From positions 310,001 to 374,000 of the forward strand of contig NW_027306095.1 in the NCBI RefSeq assembly GCF_964355755.1: DNA of 64,000 nucleotides. The letters are read 5' to 3'. Origin of the DNA: Antedon mediterranea. Its lineage: Eukaryota > Echinodermata > Crinoidea > Comatulida > Antedonidae. Positions 50,165 to 63,360 of the stretch are shown in pieces. Position 1 is the first letter of the stretch. Every line of letters begins with the position of its first letter. A program made the translations under genes and the position numbers. The notes beneath the pieces are model-generated. The model was not told where the DNA came from. It did not search any database and saw only the letters and a list, made by a program, of their open reading frames with translations.

Positions 50165-51890
50165 CACTAAATGGTTTAAAACGTCTGCAAATGCGATTTG
50201 AAGCTATTTTGTGCACTTTGATGTTTTTGTGTGAAAAGTTTCATCGAAATGCACAAAATTGTCTAAAACGTCTCCAAATACGATATTAAGCTATTGTATG
50301 CACTTTGATGTTTTTGAGTGAAAAGTTTTTTCGAAATGCACAAAATGGTCTAAAACGTCTCCAAATGCGATTTGGAGCTCTTTTGTGCACTTTGATGTTT
50401 TGTGTAAAAAGTTTGCTATTTTGTGCACTTTAATGTTTTGTGTGAAAAGTTTTATCGAAATGCTCAAAATTGTCTAAAACGGTTTCAAATGTGATTTTAA
50501 GCACTTTGATATTTTTGTGTAATCAAGTTTTTTCGAAATGCACAACATGGTCTAAAACGTCTCCAAATGCGATTTGAAGCTATTTTGTGCACTTTGATGT
50601 TTTTGTGTGAAAAGTTTATTCGAAATGCACAAAATGGTCTAAAACGTCTCCAAATGCGATTTGAAGTTATTTTGTGCACTTTGATGTTTTGTGTGAAAAG
50701 TTTTATCGAAATGCTCAAAATGGTCTAAAACGGTTTCAAATGTGATTTTAAGCACTTTGATATTTTTGTGTAATCAAGTTTCATCGAAATGCTCAAAATG
50801 GTCTAAAACGTCTCCAAATGCGATTTGAAGCTATTTTGTGCACTTTGATGTTTTTTTGTGAAAAGTTTCATCGAAATGCACAAAATGGTCTAAAACGTCT
50901 CTAAATGCGATTTGAAGCTATTTTGTGCACTTTGATGTTTTTGTGTGAAAAGTTTCATCGAAATGCACAAAATGGTCTAAAACGTCTCTAAATGCGATTT
51001 GAAGCTATTTTGTGCACTTTGATGTTTTTTTGTGAAAAGTTTCATCGAAATGCACAAAATGGTCTAAAACGTCTCTAAATGCGATTTGAAGCTATTTTGT
51101 GCACTTTGATGTTTTTTTGTGAAAAGTTTCATCGAAATGCACAAAATTGTCTAAAACGTCTCTAAATGCGATTTGAAGCTATTTTGTGCACTTTGTCGTT
51201 TTTGTGTGAAAAGTTTCATCGAAATGCTCAAAATGGTCTAAAACGTCTCCAAATGCGATTTGAAGCAATTTTGTGCACTTTGATGTTTTTGTGTGAAAAG
51301 TTTCATCGAAATGCACAAAATGGTCTAAAACGTCTGCAAATGCGATTTGAAGCTATTTTGTGCACTTTGTCGTTTTTGTGTGAAAAGTTTTTTCGAAATG
51401 CACAAAATGGTCTAAAACGTCTCCAATTGCGATTTGAAGTTATTTTGTGCACTTTGATGTTTTGTGTGAAAAGTTTTATCGAAATGCTCAAAATGGTCTA
51501 AAACGGTTTCAAATGTGATTTTAAGCACTTTGATATTTTTGTGTAATCAAGTTTCATCGAAATGCACAAAATGGTCTAAAACGTCTGCAAATGCGATTTA
51601 AAGCTATTTTGTGCACTTTAATGTTTTGTGTGAAAAGTTTTATCGAAATTCTCAAAATGGTCTAAAACGGTTTCAAATGTGATTTTAAGCACTTTGATGT
51701 TTTTGTGTAATCAAGTTTCATCGAAATGCACAAAATGGTTTAAAACGTCTGCAAATGCGATTTGAAGCTATTTTGTGCACTTTGATGTTTTTGTGTGAAA
51801 AGTTTCATCGAAATGCACAAAATTGTCTAAAACGTCTCCAAATACGATATTAAGCTATTTTGTGCACTTTGATGTTTTTGTGTGAAAAGT
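49200..51890 (+). repeat. Donor copy of the 11471-bp-displaced duplication
   Basis: This stretch recurs at 60670-63360. Shared landmarks at +11471 bp are frames 49357/60828, 49439/60910, 50497/61968, 51166/62637 and 51303/62774, and GAGCTC 50375/61846. It contains the only D-E-C cassette between 44.9 and 56.1 kb. Small differences include AATACGATTTG at 49611, ATCCATTTTC at 49732, and in the later copy TCTTTGGTGC at 61851. Confidence 0.87.
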
Positions 51891-52102
51891 TTCATCGAAA
51901 TGCACAAAATGGTCTAAAACGTCTGCAAATGCGATTTGAAGCTATTTTGTGCACTTTGTCGTTTTTGTGTGAAAAGTTTCATCGAAATGCTCAAAATGGT
52001 CTAAAACGTCTCCAAATGCGATTTGAAGCAATTTTGTGCACTTTGATGTTTTTGTGTGAAAAGTTTCATCGAAATGCACAAAATGGTCTCTAAAACGTCT
52101 GC

Positions 52103-53705
52103 AAATGCGATTTGAAGCTATTTTGTGCACTTTGTCGTTTTTGTGTGAAAAGTTTTTTCGAAATGCACAAAATGGTCTAAAACGTCTCCAAATGCGATTT
52201 GAAGCAATTTTGTGCACTTTGATGTTTTGTGTAATCCAGTTTCATCGAAATGTACAAAATTGTCTAAAACGTCTCTAAATGCGATTTGAAGCTATTTTGT
52301 GCACTTTGTCGTTTTTGTGTGAAAAGTTTTTTCGAAATGCACAAAATGGTCTAAAACGTCTCCAATTGCGATTTGAAGTTATTTTGTGCACTTTGATGTT
52401 TTGTGTGAAAAGTTTTATCGAAATTCTCAAAATGGTCTAAAACGGTTTCAAATGTGATTTTAAGCACTTTGATATTTTTGTATAATCAAGTTAAATCGAA
52501 TTTGCACAAAATGGTCTAAAACGTCTGCAAATGCATTTTAAAGCTATTTTGTGCACTTTAATGTTTTGTGTGAAAAGTTTTATCGAAATTCTCAAAATGG
52601 TCTAAAACGGTTTCAAATGTGATTTTAGGCACTTTGATGTTTTTGTGTAATCAAGTTTCATCGAAAAGCACAAAATGGTTTAAAACGTCTCCAAATGCGA
52701 TTTGAAGCAATTTTGTGCACTTTGATGTTTTTGTGTGAAAAGTTTCATCGAAATGCACAAAATTGTCTAAAACGTTTCCAAATACGATATTAAGCTATTG
52801 TATGCACTTTGATATTTTTGTGTGAAAAGTTTTTTCGAAATGCACAAAATGGTCTAAAACGTCTCCAAATGCGATTTGAAGCAATTTTGTGCACTTTGAT
52901 GTTTTGTGTAATCCAGTTTCATCGAAATGTACAAAATTGTCTAAAACGTCTCTAAATGCGATTTGAAGCTATTTTGTGCACTTTGTCGTTTTTGTGTGAA
53001 AAGTTTTTTCGAAATGCACAAAATGGTCTAAAACGTCTCCAAATGCGATTTGAAGCAATTTTGTGCACTTTGATGTTTTGTGTAATCCAGTTTCATCGAA
53101 ATGTACAAAATTGTCTAAAACGTCTCTAAATGCGATTTGAAGCTATTTTGTGCACTTTGTCGTTTTTGTGTGAAAAGTTTTTTCGAAATGCACAAAATGG
53201 TCTAAAACGTCTCCAATTGCGATTTGAAGTTATTTTGTGCACTTTGATGTTTTGTGTGAAAAGTTTTATCGAAATTCTCAAAATGGTCTAAAACGGTTTC
53301 AAATGTGATTTTAAGCACTTTGATATTTTTGTATAATCAAGTTAAATCGAATTTGCACAAAATGGTCTAAAACGTCTGCAAATGCATTTTAAAGCTATTT
53401 TGTGCACTTTAATGTTTTGTGTGAAAAGTTTTATCGAAATTCTCAAAATGGTCTAAAACGGTTTCAAATGTGATTTTAGGCACTTTGATGTTTTTGTGTA
53501 ATCAAGTTTCATCGAAAAGCACAAAATGGTTTAAAACGTCTGCAAATGCGATTTGAAGCTATTTTGTGCACTTTGATGTTTTTGTGTGAAAAGTTTCATC
53601 GAAATGCACAAAATTGTCTAAAACGTTTCCAAATACGATATTAAGCTATTGTATGCACTTTGATATTTTTGAGTGAAAAGTTTTTTCGAAATGCACAAAA
53701 TGGTC
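52103..53705 (+). repeat. 851-bp tandem duplication with internal mosaic
   Basis: The unusual TCGAATTTGCACAAAATGG (TTTGC at 52501) recurs at 53352, AAATGCATTTTAAAGC near 52531 recurs near 53382, and GATTTTAGGCAC near 52622 recurs near 53473, all at +851 bp. Copy 2 ends with D-type TTTTTGAGTG, while copy 1 has TTTTTGTGTG (52816). At 52690 copy 1 has TCTCCAAATG...GAAGCAATT where copy 2 has TCTGCAAATG...GAAGCTATT. These patchy differences suggest conversion. An F-S dimer is also duplicated at +174 bp (52893 to 53067). Confidence 0.82.
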
Positions 53706-54144
53706 TAAAACGTCTCCAAATGCGATTTAAAGCTATTTTGTGCACTTTGATGTTTTTTTCTGAAAAGTTTCATCGAAATGCACAAAATGGTCTAAAACGT
53801 CTCTAAATGCGATTTGAAGCTATTTTGTGCACTTTGATGTTTTTGTGTGAAAAGTTTCATCGAAATGCACAAAATGGTCTAAAACGTCTCTAAATGCGAT
53901 TTGAAGCTATTTTGTGCACTTTGATGTTTTTTTGTGAAAAGTTTCATCGAAATGCACAAAATGGTCTAAAACGTCTCTAAATGCGATTTGAAGCTATTTT
54001 GTGCACTTTGTCGTTTTTGTGTGAAAAGTTTCATCGAAATGCTCAAAATGGTCTAAAACGTCTCCAAATGCGATTTGAAGCAATTTTGTGCACTTTGATG
54101 TTTTTGTGTGAAAAGTTTCATCGAAATGCACAAAATGGTCTAAA
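53706..54144 (+). repeat. A/S monomers before the 3284-bp block
   Basis: Five 87-bp A and S monomers, the first with the TTTTTTTCTGAAAAG variant (53754). This stretch matches 47.3-47.8 kb at an offset of 6362 bp (frame 47619 recurs at 53981). No GAGCTC is present. Confidence 0.85.
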
Positions 54145-57100
54145 ACGTCTGCAAATGCGATTTGAAGCTATTTTGTGCACTTTGATGTTTTTTTGTGAAA
54201 AGTTTCATCGAAATGCACAAAATTGTCTAAAACGTCTCTAAATGCGATTTGAAGCTATTTTGTGCACTTTGATTGTTTTTTGTGAAAAGTTTCATCGAAA
54301 TGTACAAAATTGTCTAAAACGTCTCTAAATGCGATTTGAAGCTATTTTGTGCACTTTGTCGTTTTTGTGTGAAAAGTTTCATCGAAATGCTCAAAATGGT
54401 CTAAAACGTCTCCAAATGCGATTTGAAGCAATTTTGTGCACTTTGATGTTTTTGTGTGAAAAGTTTCATCGAAATGCACAAAATGGTCTAAAACGTCTGC
54501 AAATGCGATTTGAAGCTATTTTGTGAACTTTGTCGTTTTTGTGTGAAAAGTTTTTTCGAAATGCACAAAATGGTCTAAAACGTCTCCAAATGCGATTTGA
54601 AGCAATTTTGTGCACTTTGATGTTTTGTGTAATCCAGTTTCATCGAAATGTACAAAATTGTCTAAAACGTCTCTAAATGCGATTTGAAGCTATTTTGTGC
54701 ACTTTGTCGTTTTTTTGTGAAAAGTTTTTTCGAAATGCACAAAATGGTCTAAAACGTCTCCAAATGCGATTTGAAGCAATTTTGTGCACTTTGATGTTTT
54801 GTGTAATCCAGTTTCATCGAAATGTACAAAATTGTCTAAAACGTCTCTAAATGCGATTTGAAGCTATTTTGTGCACTTTGTCGTTTTTGTGTGAAAAGTT
54901 TTTTCGAAATGCACAAAATGGTCTAAAACGTCTCCAATTGCGATTTGAAGTTATTTTGTGCACTTTGATGTTTTGTGTGAAAAGTTTTATCGAAATGCTC
55001 AAAATGGTCTAAAACGGTTTCAAATGTGATTTTAAGCACTTTGATGTTTTTGTATAATCAAGTTAAATCGAAATAGACAAAATGGTCTAAAACGTCTGCA
55101 AATGCGATTTAAAGCTATTTTGTGCACTTTAATGTTTTGTGTGAAAAGTTTTATCGAAATTCTCAAAATGGTCTAAAACGGTTTCAAATGTGATTTTAAG
55201 CACTTTGATGTTTTTGTGTAATCAAGTTTCATCGAAAAGCACAAAATGGTTTAAAACGTCTGCAAACGCGATTTGAAGCTATTTTGTGCACTTTGATGTT
55301 TTTGTGTGAAAAGTTTCATCGAAATGCACAAAATTGTCTAAAACGTTTCCAAATACGATATTAAGCTATTGTATGCACTTTGATGTTTTTGAGTGAAAAG
55401 TTTTTTCGAAATGCACAAAATGGTCTAAAACGTCTCCAAATGCGATTTGAAGCTATTTTGTGCACTTTGATGTTTTTTTCTGAAAAGTTTCATCGAAATG
55501 CACAAAATGGTCTAAAACGTCTCTAAATGCGATTTGAAGCTATTTTGTGCACTTTGATGTTTTTGTGTGAAAAGTTTCATCGAAATGCACAAAATGGTCT
55601 AAAACGTCTCTAAATGCTATTTGAAGTTATTTTGTGCACTTTGATGTTTTGTGTGAAAAGTTTTATCGAAATGCTCAAAATGGTCTAAAACGGTTTCAAA
55701 TGTGATTTTAAGCACTTTGATATTTTTGTGTAATCAAGTTTCATCGAAATGCACAAAATGGTCTAAAACGTCTCCAAATGCGATTTGAAGCTATTTTGTG
55801 CACTTTAATGTTTTGTGCGAAAAGTTTTATCGAAATTCTCAAAATGGTCTAAAACGGTTTCAAATGTGATTTTAAGCACTTTGATGTTTTTGTGTAATCA
55901 AGTTTCATCGAAATGCACAAAATGGTTTAAAACGTCTGCAAATGCGATTTGAAGCTATTTTGTGCACTTTGATGTTTTTGTGTGAAAAGTTTCATCGAAA
56001 TGCACAAAATTGTCTAAAACGTTTCCAAATACGATATTAAGCTATTGTATGCACTTTGATGTTTTTGAGTGAAAAGTTTTTTCGAAATGCACAAAATGGT
56101 CTAAAACGTCTCCAAATGCGATTTGGAGCTCTTTTGTGCACTTTGATGTTTTGTGTAAAAAGTTTGCTATTTTGTGCACTTTAATGTTTTGTGTTAAAAG
56201 TTTTATCGAAATGCTCAAAATTGTCTAAAACGGTTTCAAATGTGATTTTAAGCACTTTGATATTTTTGTGTAATCAAGTTTTTTCGAAATGCACAACATG
56301 GTCTAAAACGTCTCCAAATGCGATTTGAAGCTATTTTGTGCACTTTGATGTTTTTGTGTGAAAAGTTTCATCGAAATGCACAAAATGGTCTAAAACGTCT
56401 CTAAATGCGATTTAAAGCTATTTTGTGCACTTTGTCGTTTTTGTGTGAAAAGTTTCATCGAAATGCTCAAAATGGTCTAAAACGTCTCCAAATGCGATTT
56501 GAAGCAATTTTGTGCACTTTGATGTTTTTGTGTGAAAAGTTTCATCGAAATGCACAAAATGGTCTAAAACGTCTGCAAATGCGATTTGAAGCTATTTTGT
56601 GCACTTTGATGTTTTTTTGTGAAAAGTTTCATCGAAAGGCACAAAATTGTCTAAAACGTCTCTAAATGCGATTTGAAGCTATTTTGTGCACTTTGTCGTT
56701 TTTGTGTGAAAAGTTTCATCGAAATTCCCAAAATGGTCTAAAACATCTCCAAATGCGATTTGAAGCAATTTTGTGCACTTTGATGTTTTTGTGTGAAAAG
56801 TTTCATCGAAATGCACAAAATGGTCTAAAACGTCTGCAAATGCGATTTGAAGCTATTTTGTGCACTTTGTCGTTTTTGTGTGAAAAGTTTTTTCGAAATG
56901 CACAAAATGGTCTAAAACGTCTCCAAATGCGATTTGAAGCAATTTTGTGCACTTTGATGTTTTGTGTAATCCAGTTTCATCGAAATGTACAAAATTGTCT
57001 AAAACGTCTCTAAATGCGATTTGAAGCTATTTTGTGCACTTTGTCGTTTTTGTGTGAAAAGTTTTTTCGAAATGCACAAAATGGTCTAAAACGTCTCCAA

Positions 57101-60100
57101 ATGCGATTTGAAGCAATTTTGTGCACTTTGATGTTTTGTGTAATCCAGTTTCATCGAAATGTACAAAATTGTCTAAAACGTCTCTAAATGCGATTTGAAG
57201 CTATTTTGTGCACTTTGTCGTTTTTGTGTGAAAAGTTTTTTCGAAATGCACAAAATGGTCTAAAACGTCTCCAATTGCGATTTGAAGTTATTTTGTGCAC
57301 TTTGATGTTTTGTGTGAAAAGTTTTATCGAAATGCTCAAAATGGTCTAAAACGGTTTCAAATGTGATTTTAAGCACTTTGATATTTTTGTGTAATCAAGT
57401 TTCATCGAAATGCACAAAATGGTTTAAAACGTCTGCAAATGCGATTTGAAGCTATTTTGTGCACTTTGATGTTTTTTTGTGAAAAGTTTCATCGAAATGC
57501 ACAAAATTGTCTAAAACGTCTCTAAATGCGATTTGAAGCTATTTTGTGCACTTTGATTGTTTTTTGTGAAAAGTTTCATCGAAATGTACAAAATTGTCTA
57601 AAACGTCTCTAAATGCGATTTGAAGCTATTTTGTGCACTTTGTCGTTTTTGTGTGAAAAGTTTCATCGAAATGCTCAAAATGGTCTAAAACGTCTCCAAA
57701 TGCGATTTGAAGCAATTTTGTGCACTTTGATGTTTTTGTGTGAAAAGTTTCATCGAAATGCACAAAATGGTCTAAAACGTCTGCAAATGCGATTTGAAGC
57801 TATTTTGTGAACTTTGTCGTTTTTGTGTGAAAAGTTTTTTCGAAATGCACAAAATGGTCTAAAACGTCTCCAAATGCGATTTGAAGCAATTTTGTGCACT
57901 TTGATGTTTTGTGTAATCCAGTTTCATCGAAATGTACAAAATTGTCTAAAACGTCTCTAAATGCGATTTGAAGCTATTTTGTGCACTTTGTCGTTTTTTT
58001 GTGAAAAGTTTTTTCGAAATGCACAAAATGGTCTAAAACGTCTCCAAATGCGATTTGAAGCAATTTTGTGCACTTTGATGTTTTGTGTAATCCAGTTTCA
58101 TCGAAATGTACAAAATTGTCTAAAACGTCTCTAAATGCGATTTGAAGCTATTTTGTGCACTTTGTCGTTTTTGTGTGAAAAGTTTTTTCGAAATGCACAA
58201 AATGGTCTAAAACGTCTCCAATTGCGATTTGAAGTTATTTTGTGCACTTTGATGTTTTGTGTGAAAAGTTTTATCGAAATGCTCAAAATGGTCTAAAACG
58301 GTTTCAAATGTGATTTTAAGCACTTTGATGTTTTTGTATAATCAAGTTAAATCGAAATAGACAAAATGGTCTAAAACGTCTGCAAATGCGATTTAAAGCT
58401 ATTTTGTGCACTTTAATGTTTTGTGTGAAAAGTTTTATCGAAATTCTCAAAATGGTCTAAAACGGTTTCAAATGTGATTTTAAGCACTTTGATGTTTTTG
58501 TGTAATCAAGTTTCATCGAAAAGCACAAAATGGTTTAAAACGTCTGCAAACGCGATTTGAAGCTATTTTGTGCACTTTGATGTTTTTGTGTGAAAAGTTT
58601 CATCGAAATGCACAAAATTGTCTAAAACGTTTCCAAATACGATATTAAGCTATTGTATGCACTTTGATGTTTTTGAGTGAAAAGTTTTTTCGAAATGCAC
58701 AAAATGGTCTAAAACGTCTCCAAATGCGATTTGAAGCTATTTTGTGCACTTTGATGTTTTTTTCTGAAAAGTTTCATCGAAATGCACAAAATGGTCTAAA
58801 ACGTCTCTAAATGCGATTTGAAGCTATTTTGTGCACTTTGATGTTTTTGTGTGAAAAGTTTCATCGAAATGCACAAAATGGTCTAAAACGTCTCTAAATG
58901 CGATTTGAAGTTATTTTGTGCACTTTGATGTTTTGTGTGAAAAGTTTTATCGAAATGCTCAAAATGGTCTAAAACGGTTTCAAATGTGATTTTAAGCACT
59001 TTGATATTTTTGTGTAATCAAGTTTCATCGAAATGCACAAAATGGTCTAAAACGTCTCCAAATGCGATTTGAAGCTATTTTGTGCACTTTAATGTTTTGT
59101 GCGAAAAGTTTTATCGAAATTCTCAAAATGGTCTAAAACGGTTTCAAATGTGATTTTAAGCACTTTGATGTTTTTGTGTAATCAAGTTTCATCGAAATGC
59201 ACAAAATGGTTTAAAACGTCTGCAAATGCGATTTGAAGCTATTTTGTGCACTTTGATGTTTTTGTGTGAAAAGTTTCATCGAAATGCACAAAATTGTCTA
59301 AAACGTTTCCAAATACGATATTAAGCTATTGTATGCACTTTGATGTTTTTGAGTGAAAAGTTTTTTCGAAATGCACAAAATGGTCTAAAACGTCTCCAAA
59401 TGCGATTTGGAGCTCTTTTGTGCACTTTGATGTTTTGTGTAAAAAGTTTGCTATTTTGTGCACTTTAATGTTTTGTGTTAAAAGTTTTATCGAAATGCTC
59501 AAAATTGTCTAAAACGGTTTCAAATGTGATTTTAAGCACTTTGATATTTTTGTGTAATCAAGTTTTTTCGAAATGCACAACATGGTCTAAAACGTCTCCA
59601 AATGCGATTTGAAGCTATTTTGTGCACTTTGATGTTTTTGTGTGAAAAGTTTCATCGAAATGCACAAAATGGTCTAAAACGTCTCTAAATGCGATTTAAA
59701 GCTATTTTGTGCACTTTGTCGTTTTTGTGTGAAAAGTTTCATCGAAATGCTCAAAATGGTCTAAAACGTCTCCAAATGCGATTTGAAGCAATTTTGTGCA
59801 CTTTGATGTTTTTGTGTGAAAAGTTTCATCGAAATGCACAAAATGGTCTAAAACGTCTGCAAATGCGATTTGAAGCTATTTTGTGCACTTTGATGTTTTT
59901 TTGTGAAAAGTTTCATCGAAAGGCACAAAATTGTCTAAAACGTCTCTAAATGCGATTTGAAGCTATTTTGTGCACTTTGTCGTTTTTGTGTGAAAAGTTT
60001 CATCGAAATTCCCAAAATGGTCTAAAACATCTCCAAATGCGATTTGAAGCAATTTTGTGCACTTTGATGTTTTTGTGTGAAAAGTTTCATCGAAATGCAC

Positions 60101-60760
60101 AAAATGGTCTAAAACGTCTGCAAATGCGATTTGAAGCTATTTTGTGCACTTTGTCGTTTTTGTGTGAAAAGTTTTTTCGAAATGCACAAAATGGTCTAAA
60201 ACGTCTCCAAATGCGATTTGAAGCAATTTTGTGCACTTTGATGTTTTGTGTAATCCAGTTTCATCGAAATGTACAAAATTGTCTAAAACGTCTCTAAATG
60301 CGATTTGAAGCTATTTTGTGCACTTTGTCGTTTTTGTGTGAAAAGTTTTTTCGAAATGCACAAAATGGTCTAAAACGTCTCCAAATGCGATTTGAAGCAA
60401 TTTTGTGCACTTTGATGTTTTGTGTAATCCAGTTTCATCGAAATGTACAAAATTGTCTAAAACGTCTCTAAATGCGATTTGAAGCTATTTTGTGCACTTT
60501 GTCGTTTTTGTGTGAAAAGTTTTTTCGAAATGCACAAAATGGTCTAAAACGTCTCCAATTGCGATTTGAAGTTATTTTGTGCACTTTGATGTTTTGTGTG
60601 AAAAGTTTTATCGAAATGCTCAAAATGGTCTAAAACGGTTTCAAATGTGATTTTAAGCACTTTGATATTTTTGTGTAATCAAGTTTCATCGAAATGCACA
60701 AAATGGTTTAAAACGTCTGCAAATGCGATTTGAAGCTATTTTGTGCACTTTGATGTTTTT
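54145..60760 (+). repeat. 3284-bp tandem duplication, two copies
   Basis: Copy 1 is about 54145-57428 and copy 2 about 57429-60760. Landmarks at +3284 bp are frames 54329/57613, 56405/59689 and 56666/59950, GAGCTC 56126/59410, the TTTGATTGTTTTTTGTG variant 54269/57553, GTGAACTTTGTCG near 54523/57807, TGCAAACGCG 55261/58545 and TTTTGTGCGAAAAG 55812/59096. I noticed very few differences, for example ATGCTATTTG at 55615 against ATGCGATTTG at 58899. The unit is rich in alternating S and F monomers (for example 54590-54880). Confidence 0.92.
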
Positions 60761-63360
60761 GTGTGAAAAGTTTCATCGAAATGCACAAAATTGTCTAAAA
60801 CGTCTCCAAATACGATATTAAGCTATTTTGTGCACTTTGATGTTTTTGTGTGAAAAGTTTCATCGAAATGCACAAAATGGTCTAAAACGTCTGCAAATGC
60901 GATTTGAAGCTATTTTGTGCACTTTGTCGTTTTTGTGTGAAAAGTTTCATCGAAATGCTCAAAATGGTCTAAAACGTCTCCAAATGCGATTTGAAGCAAT
61001 TTTGTGCACTTTGATGTTTTTGTGTGAAAAGTTTCATCGAAATGCACAAAATGGTCTCTAAAACGTCTGCAAATGCGATTTGAAGCTATTTTGTGCACTT
61101 TGTCGTTTTTGTGTGAAAAGTTTTTTCGAAATGTACAAAATGGTCTAAAACGTCTCCAAATGCGATTTGAAGCAATTTTGTGCACTTTGATGTTTTGTGT
61201 AATCCAGTTTCATCGAAATGTACAAAATTGTCTAAAACGTCTCTAAATGCGATTTGAAGCTATTTTGTGCACTTTGTCGTTTTTGTGTGAAAAGTTTTTT
61301 CGAAATGCACAAAATGGTCTAAAACGTCTCCAATTGCGATTTGAAGTTATTTTGTGCACTTTGATGTTTTGTGTGAAAAGTTTTATCGAAATGCTCAAAA
61401 TGGTCTAAAACGGTTTCAAATGTGATTTTAAGCACTTTGATATTTTTGTATAATCAAGTTAAATCGAAATGCACAAAATGGTCTAAAACGTCTGCAAATG
61501 CGATTTAAAGCTATTTTGTGCACTTTAATGTTTTGTGTGAAAAGTTTTATCGAAATTCTCAAAATGGTCTAAAATGGTTTCAAATGTGATTTTAAGCACT
61601 TTGATGTTTTTGTGTAATCAAGTTTCATCGAAATGCACTAAATGGTTTAAAACGTCTGCAAATGCGATTTGAAGCTATTTTGTGCACTTTGATGTTTTTG
61701 TGTGAAAAGTTTCATCGAAATGCACAAAATTGTCTAAAACGTCTCCAAATACGATATTAAGCTATTGTATGCACTTTGATGTTTTTGAGTGAAAAGTTTT
61801 TTCGAAATGCACAAAATGGTCTAAAACGTCTCCAAATGCGATTTGGAGCTCTTTGGTGCACTTTGATGTTTTGTGTAAAAAGTTTGCTATTTTGTGCACT
61901 TTAATGTTTTGTGTGAAAAGTTTTATCGAAATACTCAAAATTGTCTAAAACGGTTTCAAATGTGATTTTAAGCACTTTGATATTTTTGTGTAATCAAGTT
62001 TTTTCGAAATGCACAACATGGTCTAAAACGTCTCCAAATGCGATTTGAAGCTATTTTGTGCACTTTGATGTTTTTGTGTGAAAAGTTTATTCGAAATGCA
62101 CAAAATGGTCTAAAACGTCTCCAAATGCGATTTGAAGTTATTTTGTGCACTTTGATGTTTTGTGTGAAAAGTTTTATCGAAATGCTCAAAATGGTCTAAA
62201 ACGGTTTCAAATGTGATTTTAAGCACTTTGATATTTTTGTGTAATCAAGTTTCATCGAAATGCTCAAAATGGTCTAAAACGTCTCCAAATGCGATTTGAA
62301 GCTATTTTGTGCACTTTGATGTTTTTTTGTGAAAAGTTTCATCGAAATGCACAAAATGGTCTAAAACGTCTCTAAATGCGATTTGAAGCTATTTTGTGCA
62401 CTTTGATGTTTTTGTGTGAAAAGTTTCATCGAAATGCACAAAATGGTCTAAAACGTCTCTAAATGCGATTTGAAGCTATTTTGTGCACTTTGATGTTTTT
62501 TTGTGAAAAGTTTCATCGAAATGCACAAAATGGTCTAAAACGTCTCTAAATGCGATTTGAAGCTATTTTGTGCACTTTGATGTTTTTTTGTGAAAAGTTT
62601 CATCGAAATGCACAAAATTGTCTAAAACGTCTCTAAATGCGATTTGAAGCTATTTTGTGCACTTTGTCGTTTTTGTGTGAAAAGTTTCATCGAAATGCTC
62701 AAAATGGTCTAAAACGTCTCCAAATGCGATTTGAAGCAATTTTGTGCACTTTGATGTTTTTGTGTGAAAAGTTTCATCGAAATGCACAAAATGGTCTAAA
62801 ACGTCTGCAAATGCGATTTGAAGCTATTTTGTGCACTTTGTCGTTTTTGTGTGAAAAGTTTTTTCGAAATGCACAAAATGGTCTAAAACGTCTCCAATTG
62901 CGATTTGAAGTTATTTTGTGCACTTTGATGTTTTGTGTGAAAAGTTTTATCGAAATGCTCAAAATGGTCTAAAACGGTTTCAAATGTGATTTTAAGCACT
63001 TTGATATTTTTGTGTAATCAAGTTTCATCGAAATGCACAAAATGGTCTAAAACGTCTGCAAATGCGATTTAAAGCTATTTTGTGCACTTTAATATTTTGT
63101 GTGAAAAGTTTTATCGAAATTCTCAAAATGGTCTAAAACGGTTTCAAATGTGATTTTAAGCACTTTGATGTTTTTGTGTAATCAAGTTTCATCGAAATGC
63201 ACAAAATGGTTTAAAACGTCTGCAAATGCGATTTGAAGCTATTTTGTGCACTTTGATGTTTTTGTGTGAAAAGTTTCCTCGAAATGCACAAAATTGTCTA
63301 AAACGTCTCCAAATACGATATTAAGCTATTTTGTGCACTTTGATGTTTTTGTGTGAAAAG
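60670..63360 (+). repeat. Displaced second copy of 49.2-51.9 kb
   Basis: The segment matches 49200-51890 at +11471 bp and sits directly after the second 3284-bp copy. The match starts near 60670, just after TTTGATATTT (TTTGATGTTT in the other copy), and stops at 63361, where TTTATTCG replaces TTTCATCG. Private changes include TTCGAAATGTACAAAATGG (61126), TAAAATGGTTTC (61571), GAAATACTC (61927), TTTAATATTTTG (63089) and TTTCCTCG (63275). Confidence 0.88.
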
